DNA from: Hyphomicrobiales bacterium | GTDB taxonomy: Bacteria; Pseudomonadota; Alphaproteobacteria; Rhizobiales; Beijerinckiaceae | NCBI GenBank assembly: GCA_027483505.1 | Contig: JAIXUP010000055.1 | Span: 1 to 64,000, forward strand | Direction of reading: 5' to 3' | DNA: 64,000 nt | In this document: piece by piece, positions 54,307-64,000 of the stretch | Numbering within the stretch: position 1 is the stretch's first letter | Layout: each line of letters starts with the position of its first letter | Made by a program: the position numbers and the translations under genes | The notes under the pieces: generated by a model | The model's database searches: none | Seen by the model: only the letters and a program-made list of their open reading frames with translations | Told to the model about the DNA's origin: nothing

Positions 54307-55368
54307 ATGTCCCTGACCCGCCGCACGATCCTGACCGCCGCCACTGCTGCAGTCGCCGCCCCTGCGCTGGCGCAGCATAACCACACGCATGGTCAATTCG
54401 AGCGGCTCAACCAGCCGGGGCGGATGGATTTGCCGCCGCTGCATGCCGAGCACGCGGTGACGGACAGTCCAGCGCCGAAAGCCGCCGTGCAGGGCCGCTG
54501 GATGCCGCGCGCGCCGCTGCCGATCCCGCGCACGGAGATGGCCTGGGCGGTGGAATACAAGGGCCGCATGCACCTTGTCGGGGGCTATGCCGAGCAGCGC
54601 GTCGACAAGAACTATCACCATGCCTATGACGCCGCCACCGACCGCTGGGAGGAACTGGCGGTGCATCCGCGCGGCTCGAACCATGTCGGTGTCGCAACGC
54701 ATGGCGACCGGCTCTACGCCTTCGGCGGCTTCGTCGAGCAGAACCGCACGCCGCATGACGGGGCCTTCGCCTTCGACGGCAAGGCCTGGACCGCGCTGCG
54801 CCGCCTGCCCGAAGCCTGCGGCGCCATCTCGTGCATCGCACTGGGCGACAACATCCACCTCATCGGCGGAGCGATCGGCTCGGACAACCGCCGCTCGATC
54901 GACTGGCACATCGTCTACGACACCAAGGCCGACCGCTACACCCGCCGCCAGCCGTTGCCGCTCGGCCGCGATCACACCGGCATCGTGGCCGTGAACGGGC
55001 TCATCCACATCATCGGCGGGCGCATCGACACGTTCCACACCAACTCGAACCTGCACCACAGCTACGATCCGAAAACCGACCAGTGGACCTTCCGCGCGCC
55101 GATCCCGACCGCACGCTCAGGCCAAGGCACCGTCTGGTTCAACAACCGCATCTTCGTGATGGGCGGCGAAGGCACCAACCGCGTCTACGGCCAGAACGAG
55201 GCCTACGATCCCGCCACCGACAAGTGGGAAAGCCACGCCCCAATGCTGACCCCGCGCCACGGCATGGGCGCGGTGGTGCTCGGCAACGCGATCTACGTCG
55301 CCGGCGGTGGTCCCCAGATGGGCGGCGGGGTGAAAAGCGCGATCAACGAGGCGTTTGTGCTCGGGTGA
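54307..55368 (+). CDS. Tat-exported Kelch-repeat protein
   Basis: The 353-residue protein starts with a twin-arginine signal (SLTRRTILTAATAAVAAPALAQ), then a short His-rich stretch (QHNHTHGQ), and about six Kelch beta-propeller repeats (MHLVGGYAEQ, LYAFGGFVEQ, IHLIGGAI, IHIIGGRID, IFVMGGEG, IYVAGGG). The expected blade spacing of about 48 residues fits a complete propeller. GGAG lies 8 bases before the ATG at 54307. Periplasmic propellers of this type can bind sugars or act as epimerases; the function here is unknown. It follows the acylase on the same strand. Confidence 0.85.
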   Translation: MSLTRRTILTAATAAVAAPALAQHNHTHGQFERLNQPGRMDLPPLHAEHAVTDSPAPKAAVQGRWMPRAPLPIPRTEMAWAVEYKGRMHLVGGYAEQRVDKNYHHAYDAATDRWEELAVHPRGSNHVGVATHGDRLYAFGGFVEQNRTPHDGAFAFDGKAWTALRRLPEACGAISCIALGDNIHLIGGAIGSDNRRSIDWHIVYDTKADRYTRRQPLPLGRDHTGIVAVNGLIHIIGGRIDTFHTNSNLHHSYDPKTDQWTFRAPIPTARSGQGTVWFNNRIFVMGGEGTNRVYGQNEAYDPATDKWESHAPMLTPRHGMGAVVLGNAIYVAGGGPQMGGGVKSAINEAFVLG

Positions 55369-55677
55369 GGCCCGGTGTGCAAGCCTGATCCCGGCGATTG
55401 GATCGATTGTCGCCGGCGACGCACAAGCGCTTTCATCATCGCAAGGGCGGGGACACAACGCTGAAGCGCTGGAAGTTCCGGCGGTTGACGTTCTGTCATC
55501 GGAGTCTCTTGGGCCAAGGGAACGACGCTTGGGCATCGTCGCTTCCGCAGGGTATTTATTTTTTCATGTATTTCGATTGTATTCTCCAATTAAGAGAAAA
55601 TTTTCAGGCTTGGGCGACGATTGTGATCTCAAGCCCGATCCGCACTTGGCTGTCACACCCACCAAGAGATAATCACC
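55369..55677 (+). promoter_or_regulatory. AT-rich leader before the chemoreceptor gene
   Basis: No gene is visible in these 309 bases. The second half (about 55550-55620) is strikingly AT-rich for this genome, with runs of T and A, and probably contains the promoter of the following chemoreceptor gene. TGTATTCT near 55575 is a possible -10 region. No perfect regulator box is recognisable. Confidence 0.4.
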
Positions 55678-57513
55678 ATGAGTCTCATGAGCAAATTCGG
55701 CCTTTCCCAAGCCGACCTCGAAACTCGGTCAATCAGGCAAGCACTGGCGGTGATCGAATTTGACACCTCGGGCATGATTCTTTCAGCCAACGAGATGTTC
55801 CTGAACGTGGTCGGCTACCGACCAGAAGAGATCGTCGGCAAACATCATTCAATGTTCGTCAGCACGACGGAACGCGAGACAGCAGCTTACGGTGAGTTCT
55901 GGAAGCAACTGGCGGCCGGCGAGGCGAAGCAGGCCGAGTTCCTGCGCCACGGAAAAGATGGCGTCCCCCGTTGGCTGCAAGCGACCTATACGCCGATCAA
56001 GGACCGCGGCGGCAGCGTCATCAGGATTGTCAAGTTTGCCACTGACATCACCAAGCAGAAGAATGCGCGAGCCGAGACGGAGGGCCAACTGGCGGCCATC
56101 AACAAGTCGCAGGCAGTGATCGAATTCGATCTGACGGGACATATCTTGAATGCGAATGCGAATTTCCTTGCGGTCACAGGATATCAGCTGAGCGAAATAC
56201 TGGGCCAGCACCATCGGATGTTCGTTACCGAGGAAACAAAGAAGGACCCGGCCTATCGGGCGTTCTGGGACAACCTCGGGCGCGGGAACTTTGCAGAGGG
56301 CCAGTACCAGCGCATTGGCAAAGGAGGCAATTCCATCTGGATCCAGGCCACTTACAACCCAATCATCGACGCTTTGGGCAAGCCACAGAAGATCGTCAAA
56401 TACGCCTCCGACATCACAGCCTCAAAGGAGGCTGACGCAAAGGTCAAATATGTTATCGATGAGGTTCGGAGAGCCGTTCAGGCAACAGCCGAAAAGGATC
56501 TGACCTACAAGATCAATGTTGACGGCCTGACTGGTGACATGATTGATCTGTGCAACAATTTCAACGGACTGATAGACAGTTTCGCGAGTGTTACCGAAAC
56601 GATTGCCGGCATAACGCTCAACATTGAAGTGTCAGCGCGCGAAATCTCGATGGGGTCGGAGGATCTTTCAAAGCGCACCGAAGAGCAGGCAGCCTCCCTT
56701 GAGGAGACGGCCGCAACAACCGAGCAACTGGCCGCTTCCGTCAAGGAAGCCGCTGGAAGCGCGACGCGCGCCGCAACAATCAGTCAGGAAGCGACCGGCG
56801 CCGCACGGGCCGGCAGCGAGATATCCGGCAAGGCCATTGCCGCGATGGAGCGCATCGAGACGACGTCGCAGAAGATTTCCGAAACCATCCGCATCATCGA
56901 CGACATTGCGTTCCAGACCAATCTCCTGGCTCTCAATGCTGCAGTGGAAGCGGCACGGGCAGGCGAAGCGGGCAAAGGCTTCGCGATCGTATCCTCGGAA
57001 GTCCGCGCGCTCGCGCAGCGTTCAAGCCAGGCAGCCAAAGATATCTTCGAGCTTATCTCAGCGTCCAATACCGAGGTCGCGGAGGGCGTGCGTTTGGTGC
57101 GCAGTTCCGGAAATTCCCTGCACAACATCTACGAAGCAACAGAACGCGTCGCTGCCACGATCAACGACATCTCTTCCGCCTCCAATGAACAGGCCTGCGG
57201 AATTGAAGAGATGAGCCAGACCGTGGCCCGTCTTGACATCATGACCCAGGCCAATGCCGCGCTATCCGAGGAAACCGCAGCGTCGACCAATCAGATGGCC
57301 CAGCGCATCGCTGAACTGAATGCCCTTGTCCGCGACTTCAAGACCCGTCAAACCAGTCGTGCGGACAGATTGCAGGCGCTCCATCCTGGCGCAGACAGAG
57401 CTTCCTTGAAGTCGCCCCGCAGCACGTCCGACGGCATGCCGCCGGCAGCGAATGCCTCTTTCAGAAAAGTCGCCAACGCGCCGCGCGGAGCCTCCGGATG
57501 GGCCGAGTTCTGA
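55678..57513 (+). CDS. cytoplasmic PAS-PAS methyl-accepting chemotaxis protein
   Basis: A 611-residue receptor with no membrane helix: PAS 1 (about 20-130), PAS 2 (about 142-252), a linker and the MCP signalling domain (about 330-560; hairpin tip around IAFQTNLLALNAAVEAARAG). It is built like the soluble sensors Aer2/BdlA and probably senses redox or oxygen-derived signals through a PAS cofactor. The last five residues GWAEF fit the xWxxF docking tail for CheR/CheB after a flexible linker. Base composition is lower than neighbours: 58 G/C of 120 bases at 56461-56580. No chemotaxis genes are adjacent. Confidence 0.93.
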   Translation: MSLMSKFGLSQADLETRSIRQALAVIEFDTSGMILSANEMFLNVVGYRPEEIVGKHHSMFVSTTERETAAYGEFWKQLAAGEAKQAEFLRHGKDGVPRWLQATYTPIKDRGGSVIRIVKFATDITKQKNARAETEGQLAAINKSQAVIEFDLTGHILNANANFLAVTGYQLSEILGQHHRMFVTEETKKDPAYRAFWDNLGRGNFAEGQYQRIGKGGNSIWIQATYNPIIDALGKPQKIVKYASDITASKEADAKVKYVIDEVRRAVQATAEKDLTYKINVDGLTGDMIDLCNNFNGLIDSFASVTETIAGITLNIEVSAREISMGSEDLSKRTEEQAASLEETAATTEQLAASVKEAAGSATRAATISQEATGAARAGSEISGKAIAAMERIETTSQKISETIRIIDDIAFQTNLLALNAAVEAARAGEAGKGFAIVSSEVRALAQRSSQAAKDIFELISASNTEVAEGVRLVRSSGNSLHNIYEATERVAATINDISSASNEQACGIEEMSQTVARLDIMTQANAALSEETAASTNQMAQRIAELNALVRDFKTRQTSRADRLQALHPGADRASLKSPRSTSDGMPPAANASFRKVANAPRGASGWAEF

Positions 57514-57759
57514 GGTCGCGGCGAACGACCCACCGCTGAAAGCGCCGATGATCCGCAGGATCTGGAAGGGCATCCATCTCAGGGACCCTGCCGTTGTGGG
57601 CCCCCTTCCTGGCCCTTTCGGTCGCCGGGGATGACATAGCTCCCGGTCATTGCATGCGCATCTGCGCAAATGCCCCTCGCCCATCGGCCTATGGCGCGGC
57701 GGCGGCAAGGACGCTAACAGTCTGCACGGACAAGTGGCTGCCTGCCGGAGACCCGCCCC

Positions 57760-59286
57760 ATGAAAGACATGCTTGACCAGCTTGAGGCCCGCCGCCAGAT
57801 CGCACGGAAGGGTGGCGGCGATGCCCGCATCGCGGCGCAGCACAAGCGCGGCAAGCTGACGGCGCGGGAGCGGATCGACCTCTTGCTGGACAGCGGTAGC
57901 TTCGAGGAATTCGATATGTTCGTGCAGCATCGCTGCACCGATTTCGGCATGGAGAAACAGAAGGTGCCCGGCGACGGTGTCGTCACCGGCTGGGGCACGG
58001 TCAATGGCCGCACGGTGTTCGTCTATGCCAAGGATTTCACCGTCTTCGGGGGCTCGTTGTCGGAGACGCATGCCCAGAAGATCATGAAGATCCAGGACAT
58101 GGCGCTGAAGATGCGCGCCCCCATCATCGGGCTGATTGATTCTGGCGGCGCGCGCATCCAGGAGGGCGTGGCCTCGCTTGGGGGCTTCGCCGAGGTGTTC
58201 AAGCGCAATGTGCAGGCCTCGGGCGTGATCCCGCAGATCAGCGTCATCATGGGACCGTGCGCGGGCGGCGATGTCTATTCGCCGGCGATGACCGACTTCA
58301 TCTTCATGGTGCGCGACACCTCCTACATGTTCGTGACCGGGCCGGATGTGGTGAAAACCGTGACCAACGAGACGGTGACTGCCGAGGAACTGGGCGGTGC
58401 GAAGGTGCACACCACCAGATCCTCGATTGCGGATGCGGCCTTCGACAATGACGTGGAGGCGCTGCTCCAGGTGCGCCGGCTGATCGACTACCTGCCGGCC
58501 AACAACCAGGCTGGCTCGCCCGAGTTGCCGAGCTTTGACGTGCCTGACCGGGTCGACATGAGTCTTGACACCTTGATTCCGGACAGCGCCACAAAGCCTT
58601 ATGATATCAGGGAATTGATCCTGAAGACCGTCGATGAGGGCGACTTCTTCGAAATCCAGGAAGCTTTCGCGCGCAACATCATCACCGGCTTCGGCCGCAT
58701 GGAAGGCCGCACGGTCGGTTTCGTCGCCAACCAGCCGATGGTGCTCGCAGGCGTGCTGGATTCAGATGCTTCACGCAAGGCGGCGCGCTTCGTGCGCTTC
58801 TGCAACGCCTTCGACATCCCGATCGTGACCTTCGTCGATGTGCCGGGCTTCCTGCCGGGCACAGCGCAGGAGTATGGCGGGCTGATCAAGCACGGCGCCA
58901 AGCTGCTTTTCGCCTATTCCCAATGCACGGTGCCGCTGGTGACGATCATCACGCGCAAGGCCTATGGCGGGGCCTATGACGTGATGGCCTCCAAGCATAT
59001 CGGCGCGGACGTGAACTACGCCTGGCCAACGGCGCAGATCGCCGTGATGGGCGCGAAGGGCGCGGTCGAGATCATCTTCCGCGGCGGCGACGCCGAGACC
59101 ATCGCGGCGCAGACCAAGGCCTATGAAGACCGTTTCATGAGCCCGTTCGTGGCCGCCGAGCGCGGCTACATCGACGAGGTGATCATGCCGCATTCCACCC
59201 GCCGCCGCGTGGCCCGCGCGCTGGCGATGCTGCGCACCAAGCAGACCGAAGCGCCGTGGCGCAAGCACGACAACATTCCGCTTTAG
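57760..59286 (+). CDS. pccB: acyl-CoA carboxylase beta subunit (propionyl-CoA carboxylase type)
   Basis: The carboxyltransferase subunit (508 residues) that moves CO2 from biotin to propionyl-CoA, giving methylmalonyl-CoA. Motifs: [20 protein letters not shown] (near 68), [13 protein letters not shown] (near 124), the biotin-side [15 protein letters not shown] near 165 and [18 protein letters not shown] near 398. It lacks an adjacent pccA or biotin carboxylase gene, which must be elsewhere. GGAG lies 9 bases before the ATG. Confidence 0.94.
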   Translation: MKDMLDQLEARRQIARKGGGDARIAAQHKRGKLTARERIDLLLDSGSFEEFDMFVQHRCTDFGMEKQKVPGDGVVTGWGTVNGRTVFVYAKDFTVFGGSLSETHAQKIMKIQDMALKMRAPIIGLIDSGGARIQEGVASLGGFAEVFKRNVQASGVIPQISVIMGPCAGGDVYSPAMTDFIFMVRDTSYMFVTGPDVVKTVTNETVTAEELGGAKVHTTRSSIADAAFDNDVEALLQVRRLIDYLPANNQAGSPELPSFDVPDRVDMSLDTLIPDSATKPYDIRELILKTVDEGDFFEIQEAFARNIITGFGRMEGRTVGFVANQPMVLAGVLDSDASRKAARFVRFCNAFDIPIVTFVDVPGFLPGTAQEYGGLIKHGAKLLFAYSQCTVPLVTIITRKAYGGAYDVMASKHIGADVNYAWPTAQIAVMGAKGAVEIIFRGGDAETIAAQTKAYEDRFMSPFVAAERGYIDEVIMPHSTRRRVARALAMLRTKQTEAPWRKHDNIPL

Positions 59287-59346
59287 GCGACATTTGGCTG
59301 CGCCCAGGGACTCGACGATTCCGTGCGCAAAGCGTATGCGCGAGGG

Positions 59347-60489
59347 ATGAAGCTGATCACCACCACGGCGGAGCTGACCGCCGTCTGCGACCGCCTCGCC
59401 GCTCACCCGTTCGTGACCATCGACACGGAGTTCCTGCGCGATTCGACCTACTATCCGAAGCTGTGCCTGCTGCAGATGGCCTCACCGGATGAGGGCGTGC
59501 TGGTTGACCCGCTGGTGGACGGGCTCGATCTGGCGCCCTTCTTCGCGCTGATGGCCAACACCGCCGTCGTCAAGGTCTTCCACGCCGCACGGCAGGATCT
59601 CGAAATCGTCTGGAACCTCGGGCGGATGTTGCCGAAGCCGCTGTTCGACACCCAGATCGCCGCCATGGTCTGCGGTTATGGCGACTCCGTGGGTTACGAG
59701 CAACTCGCCAACGATCTTGCCAAGGCACGGATCGACAAGTCCTCGCGCTTCACCGACTGGTCGCGCCGCCCGCTGAGCGAAGCGCAACTGAGCTACGCGC
59801 TATCGGACGTGACGCATTTGCGCGACATCTACCTTGCGCTCAAGGCCGACCTCGAGGCCACGGGCCGCACCGAATGGCTGGTCGAGGAAATGGCGGTGCT
59901 CAACCACCCAGGCACCTATGAGACGCAGCCGCGCGATGCCTGGCTGAGACTGAAGGGCCGGGTGCGCAAGCCGCGCGAGGTGGCGCTGCTGATGGAACTC
60001 GCCGCCTGGCGCGAGAGCGAGGCACAGACCAAGGACGTGCCGCGCGGGCGCATCCTCAAGGACGACGCGCTGATGGACATCGTGCAGCGCGCGCCGCGCG
60101 AGCCCGAGGCCCTGTCGGACCTGCGCTCCCTGCCACGCGGCTTCGAGCGCTCGCGCTCGGGGACCGAGGTGCTGGAGGCGGTCGAGCGGGCGCTCAACAT
60201 CGATCCGAAGACCCTGCCCCGCATGGACCGCGAACACAGAAGCGGCGGCAACGGCGCGGTGCTGGACCTGATGAAGGTGCTGCTGAAGGCCGTGTCCGAT
60301 GCCGAGCGCGTCGCACCCAAGATCATCGCAACCATGGACGATCTCGAAGCCATCGCCAATGATGACGAAGCAGATGTGCCCGCGCTCAAGGGCTGGCGGC
60401 GTACCCTGTTCGGCGAAAAGGCGCTTGCGCTGAAAGCCGGACAACTCAGCCTGCGCATGCGCGGCGGCAGGGTCAGCGTCGAGGCGTGA
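59347..60489 (+). CDS. rnd: ribonuclease D
   Basis: A 3'-5' exonuclease that trims tRNA precursors, 380 residues. DEDD motifs: [16 protein letters not shown] (D, E near 27-29), [13 protein letters not shown] (D near 84) and [13 protein letters not shown] (Y and D near 150). A C-terminal HRDC-type helical domain begins near 210 ([17 protein letters not shown]). The ATG at 59347 is the usual family start ([10 protein letters not shown]); a GTG at 59323 would add eight residues and also lacks a better ribosome site. Confidence 0.93.
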   Translation: MKLITTTAELTAVCDRLAAHPFVTIDTEFLRDSTYYPKLCLLQMASPDEGVLVDPLVDGLDLAPFFALMANTAVVKVFHAARQDLEIVWNLGRMLPKPLFDTQIAAMVCGYGDSVGYEQLANDLAKARIDKSSRFTDWSRRPLSEAQLSYALSDVTHLRDIYLALKADLEATGRTEWLVEEMAVLNHPGTYETQPRDAWLRLKGRVRKPREVALLMELAAWRESEAQTKDVPRGRILKDDALMDIVQRAPREPEALSDLRSLPRGFERSRSGTEVLEAVERALNIDPKTLPRMDREHRSGGNGAVLDLMKVLLKAVSDAERVAPKIIATMDDLEAIANDDEADVPALKGWRRTLFGEKALALKAGQLSLRMRGGRVSVEA

Positions 60490-60496
60490 GGCTGCT

Positions 60497-60535
60497 GTCA
60501 GTTGCCACCCGCCCTCATGGCGGATAACACCTGAC
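60497..60535. terminator. possible hairpin between convergent rnd and ppx
   Basis: GTCAG (60497-60501) / CTGAC (60531-60535) outside and CCGCC (60509-60513) / GGCGG (60519-60523) inside form an interrupted stem in the 55-base gap. No T-run follows. Confidence 0.35.
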
Positions 60536-60544
60536 GGCGCTGAT

Positions 60545-62116
60545 TCAGTCCTTCACGACAATGCTCGAATCCCGACCAAGGAGCTTGGCAAGCTGCTTGA
60601 GCCTCCCGGCCACGCGGTCGCTGGCGAGGGACTGCAAGGCTGCGGGGACGGTGAGCACGACGCGCTTGTCGGTTGCGCTGAGCCCCATGCGCGGCAAGAG
60701 CCCGTTCATCGCGCCTGACAGCAGGTAGGCGACGCGCAGGACAGCCCCGAGCAGCCGCGCGCGGTCAAGCAGACGCGGGGTCATCAGTTCGCGCAGGCGC
60801 AGCGAGATGCCTTCATCCTTCAAGCCGGCATAGCGGTAGAACACGGCGAGCGCGAGGTAGGCGCGCGCCGGATGGTCGAGGCCTATGAAGGCGGCGTGGG
60901 CGATGACGTTGAGGCTCTGCTCACCGCGATAGTCCGGATGGGCCCGCCAGCCGATGTCCGCCAGCAGGCAGGCGGCGCGGCGCAGGCGGCGCTCGTCGGG
61001 CGTCTCGTCGAGATGAACCGAGTCGAAGAAGCGGTCGACCAGCGCGATGAGGTCCGCCGCGTGGGCCGGGTCGCGCGAGCGCAAGACGTTGTAGTCCTCG
61101 GCCGCGCGCAACAGTGGATCGGCCTCCCGCTCCTGCGGATCGAGTTGCTCCAGCAGCAGCCCTTCGCGCACGCCCTGGGCCGAAATCACCACGGCCTTGG
61201 GCTTACCGCGCTTGATCAGGTGATCGAGGACCAGCGCGCCATAGGCCAGCAGCGGACGCCGGGCCGAAGAAACCGCATCGATGGAATCGAGGATGTCGGC
61301 GTCGACGCGCTCGACCATCCGGACGAAATCGGCCACGTCGCGCGTCGGCACAGTGTAGCCATGCATCACGCTCAGCGGATAATGGGCCTGCCGCTGGTGC
61401 AGTTTGGCGAGCGCACGCCAGGTTCCGCCGACGGCATAGAAATAGCGGCCGCGCATCGCCTCGACCTGCGGCAGCCTCTCCAGTTCGTCCTTGACAATCT
61501 TTTCCGCCACCCTGAGTGAGCCGCCGGAGCGGTCCTGCAGGGCGAGGCCGCCGAGCGGGACGCTGACCCCCTGCCCGACCCGCGAGCCCTCGACGCCGAC
61601 CAGTTCGAGAGAGCCGCCGCCAAGGTCGCCGACGATGCCGTCGGGGCTGGCGAAGCCCGAAATGACGCCGAGCGCCGAGAGGAAGGCCTCACGGTCGCCG
61701 GAAATCAGTTCGATCGGCCGGGCGCAGATGCGCTCCGCCTCGGCGATGAAGGTTGGCCCGTTACGGGCATAGCGTGCTGCGGCGGTGGCGATCACACGGA
61801 CATCGGTGACGTCCATCGCCTCCCACAGGATGCGGAAGCGCTGCAATGCGCCAAGTGCCTTGCTGACGGCGTCGGCGGCCAGTTCGCCTGTCGAAGTGAC
61901 GCCGCGGCCCAGCCCGGCCATTTCCTTCTCGTTGAAGATAGGCGTCGGAGAGCGCGAGAGGTTCTCGTAGACGACAAGCCGGACCGAGTTGGAGCCGATG
62001 TCGACGATGGCGACAGGAGAGCCGATCGCCAGCCGCCCGTGAGCGGCCTGCGGATCGTGGTCACCCACCCCGGCGGGCGAGGATGAGGGGGCTGGAAAGA
62101 GCAAGTGATTTCCCAC
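60545..62116 (-). CDS. ppx: exopolyphosphatase (Ppx/GppA family)
   Basis: It removes terminal phosphates from polyphosphate or pppGpp; 523 residues. The actin-like ATPase fold is shown by [17 protein letters not shown] (near 36) and [15 protein letters not shown] (near 160). An HD-like C-terminal domain (about 320-520) follows. The start overlaps the end of ppk by 56 bases, suggesting coupled translation. A Gly/Pro-rich N-terminal extension of about 30 residues precedes the first beta strand; a later start is possible. Confidence 0.92.
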   Translation of the reverse strand: MGNHLLFPAPSSSPAGVGDHDPQAAHGRLAIGSPVAIVDIGSNSVRLVVYENLSRSPTPIFNEKEMAGLGRGVTSTGELAADAVSKALGALQRFRILWEAMDVTDVRVIATAAARYARNGPTFIAEAERICARPIELISGDREAFLSALGVISGFASPDGIVGDLGGGSLELVGVEGSRVGQGVSVPLGGLALQDRSGGSLRVAEKIVKDELERLPQVEAMRGRYFYAVGGTWRALAKLHQRQAHYPLSVMHGYTVPTRDVADFVRMVERVDADILDSIDAVSSARRPLLAYGALVLDHLIKRGKPKAVVISAQGVREGLLLEQLDPQEREADPLLRAAEDYNVLRSRDPAHAADLIALVDRFFDSVHLDETPDERRLRRAACLLADIGWRAHPDYRGEQSLNVIAHAAFIGLDHPARAYLALAVFYRYAGLKDEGISLRLRELMTPRLLDRARLLGAVLRVAYLLSGAMNGLLPRMGLSATDKRVVLTVPAALQSLASDRVAGRLKQLAKLLGRDSSIVVKD

Positions 62117-64000
62117 GTCCGGACAAACTGGGGTTTGTCATGAAGTACTTGTGCGCATTGAAAGGCGCCTCGCCCTTCGCCGCGACAATGCGTTGAGACG
62201 AGCCATCAGGCAAGATGCGCCAGCTCTGTTCGTTGTCGAGAAGATTGGCCATCAGGATCTGGTCGAGGATCTGCTGGTGCACCGTCGGGTTGGTGATCGG
62301 CATCAGGGTCTCGACCCGGCGGTCGAGATTGCGCGGCATCAGGTCGGCCGAGGAGATGTAAAGATGCGCCTTCGCATGCGGCAGGCCATGGCCGTTGCCG
62401 AAGGCGTAGATGCGGCCATGTTCCAGAAAGCGGCCGACGATCGACTTGACGCGGATGTTCTGGCTCATGCCTTCGACGCCGGGCCTGAGGCAGCAAATTC
62501 CGCGCACCACAAAGTCGATCTGCACGCCGGCGCTGCTCGCTTCGTAGAGCGCGTCGATGATGACCGGATCAACGAGGCTGTTGCATTTTCCCCAGATCGC
62601 TGCGGGGCGGCCGGCCTTCGCGTGCTCGATTTCCTCGCGGATGTGCTGGAGCAGCCGCTTTTTGGCGGTCAGCGGCGAAACCGCCATGACCTCCAGTTCC
62701 TGCGGTTCGGCATAACCGGAGATGTAGTTGAAGATGCGGGCCACATCGCGCCCGATCACCGGGTCGGCGGTGAAGAAAGACACGTCGGTGTAAACCCGTG
62801 CGGTGATCGGATGGTAGTTGCCGGTCCCGACATGGCAATAGGTGACGAGCTGCGTGCCCTCGCGGCGGACGACAAGGGAAAGCTTGGCGTGGGTCTTCAG
62901 CTCGATGAAGCCATAGACAACCTGCACGCCGGCGCGCTCCAGATCCTTGGCCCAGCGGATATTGGCCTCCTCGTCGAAGCGGGCCTTGAGCTCGACCAGC
63001 GCGGTGACAGATTTCCCGGCCTCTGCCGCCTCGGCCAGCGCCTTGACGATGGGGCTGTCCGATGAGGTGCGGTAAAGCGTCTGCTTGATAGCGACGACGT
63101 GAGGATCGCGCGCGGCCTGCTGCAGATACTGCACCACCACGTCGAAGGATTCGTAGGGGTGATGCACCACGATGTCCTTGCGCCGGATCGCTGCGAAGCA
63201 GTCGCCGCCATGTTCGCGGATGCGCTCGGGAAAGCGCGCCTCATAGCGCTTGAACTTGAGCGACGGCCGGTCGACGCCGACAAGCTGGGACAATTCGTTC
63301 AGCCCGATCATGCCTTCGATGGCCACGACCTCCTCGGGCTCGACCTTCAGTTCGCGCACGATCATCGAGCGCAGCCGCGCCGGCATGGAGGCCTGCACCT
63401 CAAGCCGGATCACGACGCCGCGGCGGCGTTGCTTGATCATGCTTTCAAACATGCCGACCAGGTCTTCCGCTTCCTCCTCGATCTCGAGATCGGTGTCGCG
63501 CACGACGCGGAAGGAGCCATGGCCCCGCATGTGGTAGCCTGGGAAGAGCCGGTTGATGAACAGTTCGATCGTGTGCTCCAGCGCGATGAAGCGGTTGGCG
63601 CCGATACGGGCCACGTCGGGCAGTTCGATGAAGCGGTCGAAGCGCGACGGCACGCGGATCAGGGCGTTGAGCGCCCGCCCGTCGCTTTCGCGCACCATGT
63701 CGAGCGCGATGGTGAAGCCGAGATTGGGAATGAACGGAAAGGGATGCGCAGGATCGATGGCGAGCGGGGTCAGCACCGGGAAGACGTAGTTGAGGAAATA
63801 ATCCTCCAGCCACATCATGTCCTGCCGCGAGACCTCGGATGGCTCGACGATGACGATGCCAGCCTTGGCGATGTCGGCCCGCAGGTCGAGCCAGCGCTTC
63901 TGCTGGTCAGCCGTCAGGGCCGTCACGGATTCAGCGATCCTGACCAGTTGCTCGCCCGGTGTCAGGCCATCCTGGCTCGGCGTCGTGATCCCGGCCTTGA
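62061..64000 (-). CDS. ppk: polyphosphate kinase, 5' end outside window
   Basis: It makes polyphosphate from ATP at the membrane. About 646 residues are in the window; the frame stays open past base 63926 to the window edge ([20 protein letters not shown]), so roughly 60-90 N-terminal residues are missing. Visible motifs are [20 protein letters not shown] near the middle, the catalytic His in [20 protein letters not shown] (bases about 62785-62845), GICCLRPGV and [20 protein letters not shown]. It is upstream of and overlaps ppx. Confidence 0.96.
   Translation of the reverse strand, partial: KAGITTPSQDGLTPGEQLVRIAESVTALTADQQKRWLDLRADIAKAGIVIVEPSEVSRQDMMWLEDYFLNYVFPVLTPLAIDPAHPFPFIPNLGFTIALDMVRESDGRALNALIRVPSRFDRFIELPDVARIGANRFIALEHTIELFINRLFPGYHMRGHGSFRVVRDTDLEIEEEAEDLVGMFESMIKQRRRGVVIRLEVQASMPARLRSMIVRELKVEPEEVVAIEGMIGLNELSQLVGVDRPSLKFKRYEARFPERIREHGGDCFAAIRRKDIVVHHPYESFDVVVQYLQQAARDPHVVAIKQTLYRTSSDSPIVKALAEAAEAGKSVTALVELKARFDEEANIRWAKDLERAGVQVVYGFIELKTHAKLSLVVRREGTQLVTYCHVGTGNYHPITARVYTDVSFFTADPVIGRDVARIFNYISGYAEPQELEVMAVSPLTAKKRLLQHIREEIEHAKAGRPAAIWGKCNSLVDPVIIDALYEASSAGVQIDFVVRGICCLRPGVEGMSQNIRVKSIVGRFLEHGRIYAFGNGHGLPHAKAHLYISSADLMPRNLDRRVETLMPITNPTVHQQILDQILMANLLDNEQSWRILPDGSSQRIVAAKGEAPFNAHKYFMTNPSLSGRGKSLALSSPLILARRGG

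Noticed and set aside
57590-57640. Possible further dispersed repeat before pccB (GCCGGGGATGACA region)
   Set aside because: It vaguely resembles GC-rich intergenic repeats common in Rhizobiales, but there is no second copy in the window to support it.
1-64000. tRNA or rRNA genes
   Set aside because: I looked through the gaps longer than 80 bases for cloverleaf-like stems and T-loop sequence and found none; a covariance-model search would be decisive.

Overview
The window is 64 kb of GC-rich (about two-thirds G+C), tightly packed chromosome from an alphaproteobacterium, most likely of the Hyphomicrobiales (Rhizobiales). The clues are the gene order dgt-argS-SPOR-nagZ-scpA-scpB-tatABC-serS-surE-pcm-LytM-yajC-secD-secF, DUF1127 and DUF2865 proteins, and an Irr-type palindrome in front of an iron transporter. 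I cannot name the genus. I found no rRNA, tRNA, CRISPR array, prophage or transposase. The window opens inside an opgC-like gene and ends inside ppk.

Layout. 1-8.7 kb: OpgC-like acyltransferase (3' part), TPR protein, small membrane protein, an RND efflux pair (adaptor and permease) and a DUF2865 protein. 8.8-12.1 kb: ferric-iron ABC transporter genes fbpA and fbpB, without their ATPase, behind an Irr/ICE-like box, then a VOC protein. 12.2-18.6 kb: 3-oxoacid CoA-transferase (scoAB), an AsmA-family protein and the polyamine importer potGHI without potF. 18.6-22.3 kb: a DUF1127 protein, a kinase-like protein fused to an acyl-CoA-synthetase-type C-terminal domain, trmFO and a cold-shock gene. 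22.4-27 kb: yajC-secD-secF followed by bacterial relatives of the mitochondrial complex I assembly factors NDUFAF3 and NDUFAF6.

27-44 kb is the conserved core: DUF815 ATPase, an NlpD/EnvC-like LytM lipoprotein, pcm, surE, serS, tatCBA, scpBA, nagZ, SPOR protein, argS and dgt on the minus strand, with erpA divergent. Two insertions break it. One is an ABC ATPase of the FbpC type between scpB and tatA. The other is a 546-bp cassette between tatC and serS, made of a GIY-YIG nuclease gene bracketed by two compound inverted-repeat elements. Degenerate copies of the same repeat lie at 26.5 and 51.7 kb. In addition, serS carries an in-frame 65-codon insertion that is only about 36 % G+C.

44-64 kb: a small glycan or envelope group (two methyltransferases, acetyltransferase, GT2), an unrecognised exported protein, a small lipoprotein, aspS, a penicillin-acylase-family Ntn hydrolase, a Tat-exported Kelch protein, a cytoplasmic PAS-PAS chemoreceptor of lower G+C, pccB, rnd, and the polyphosphate pair ppk-ppx.

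The most interesting features are the repeat/GIY-YIG cassette, which looks like a REP-type repeat and nuclease module, and the AT-rich insertion in seryl-tRNA synthetase.
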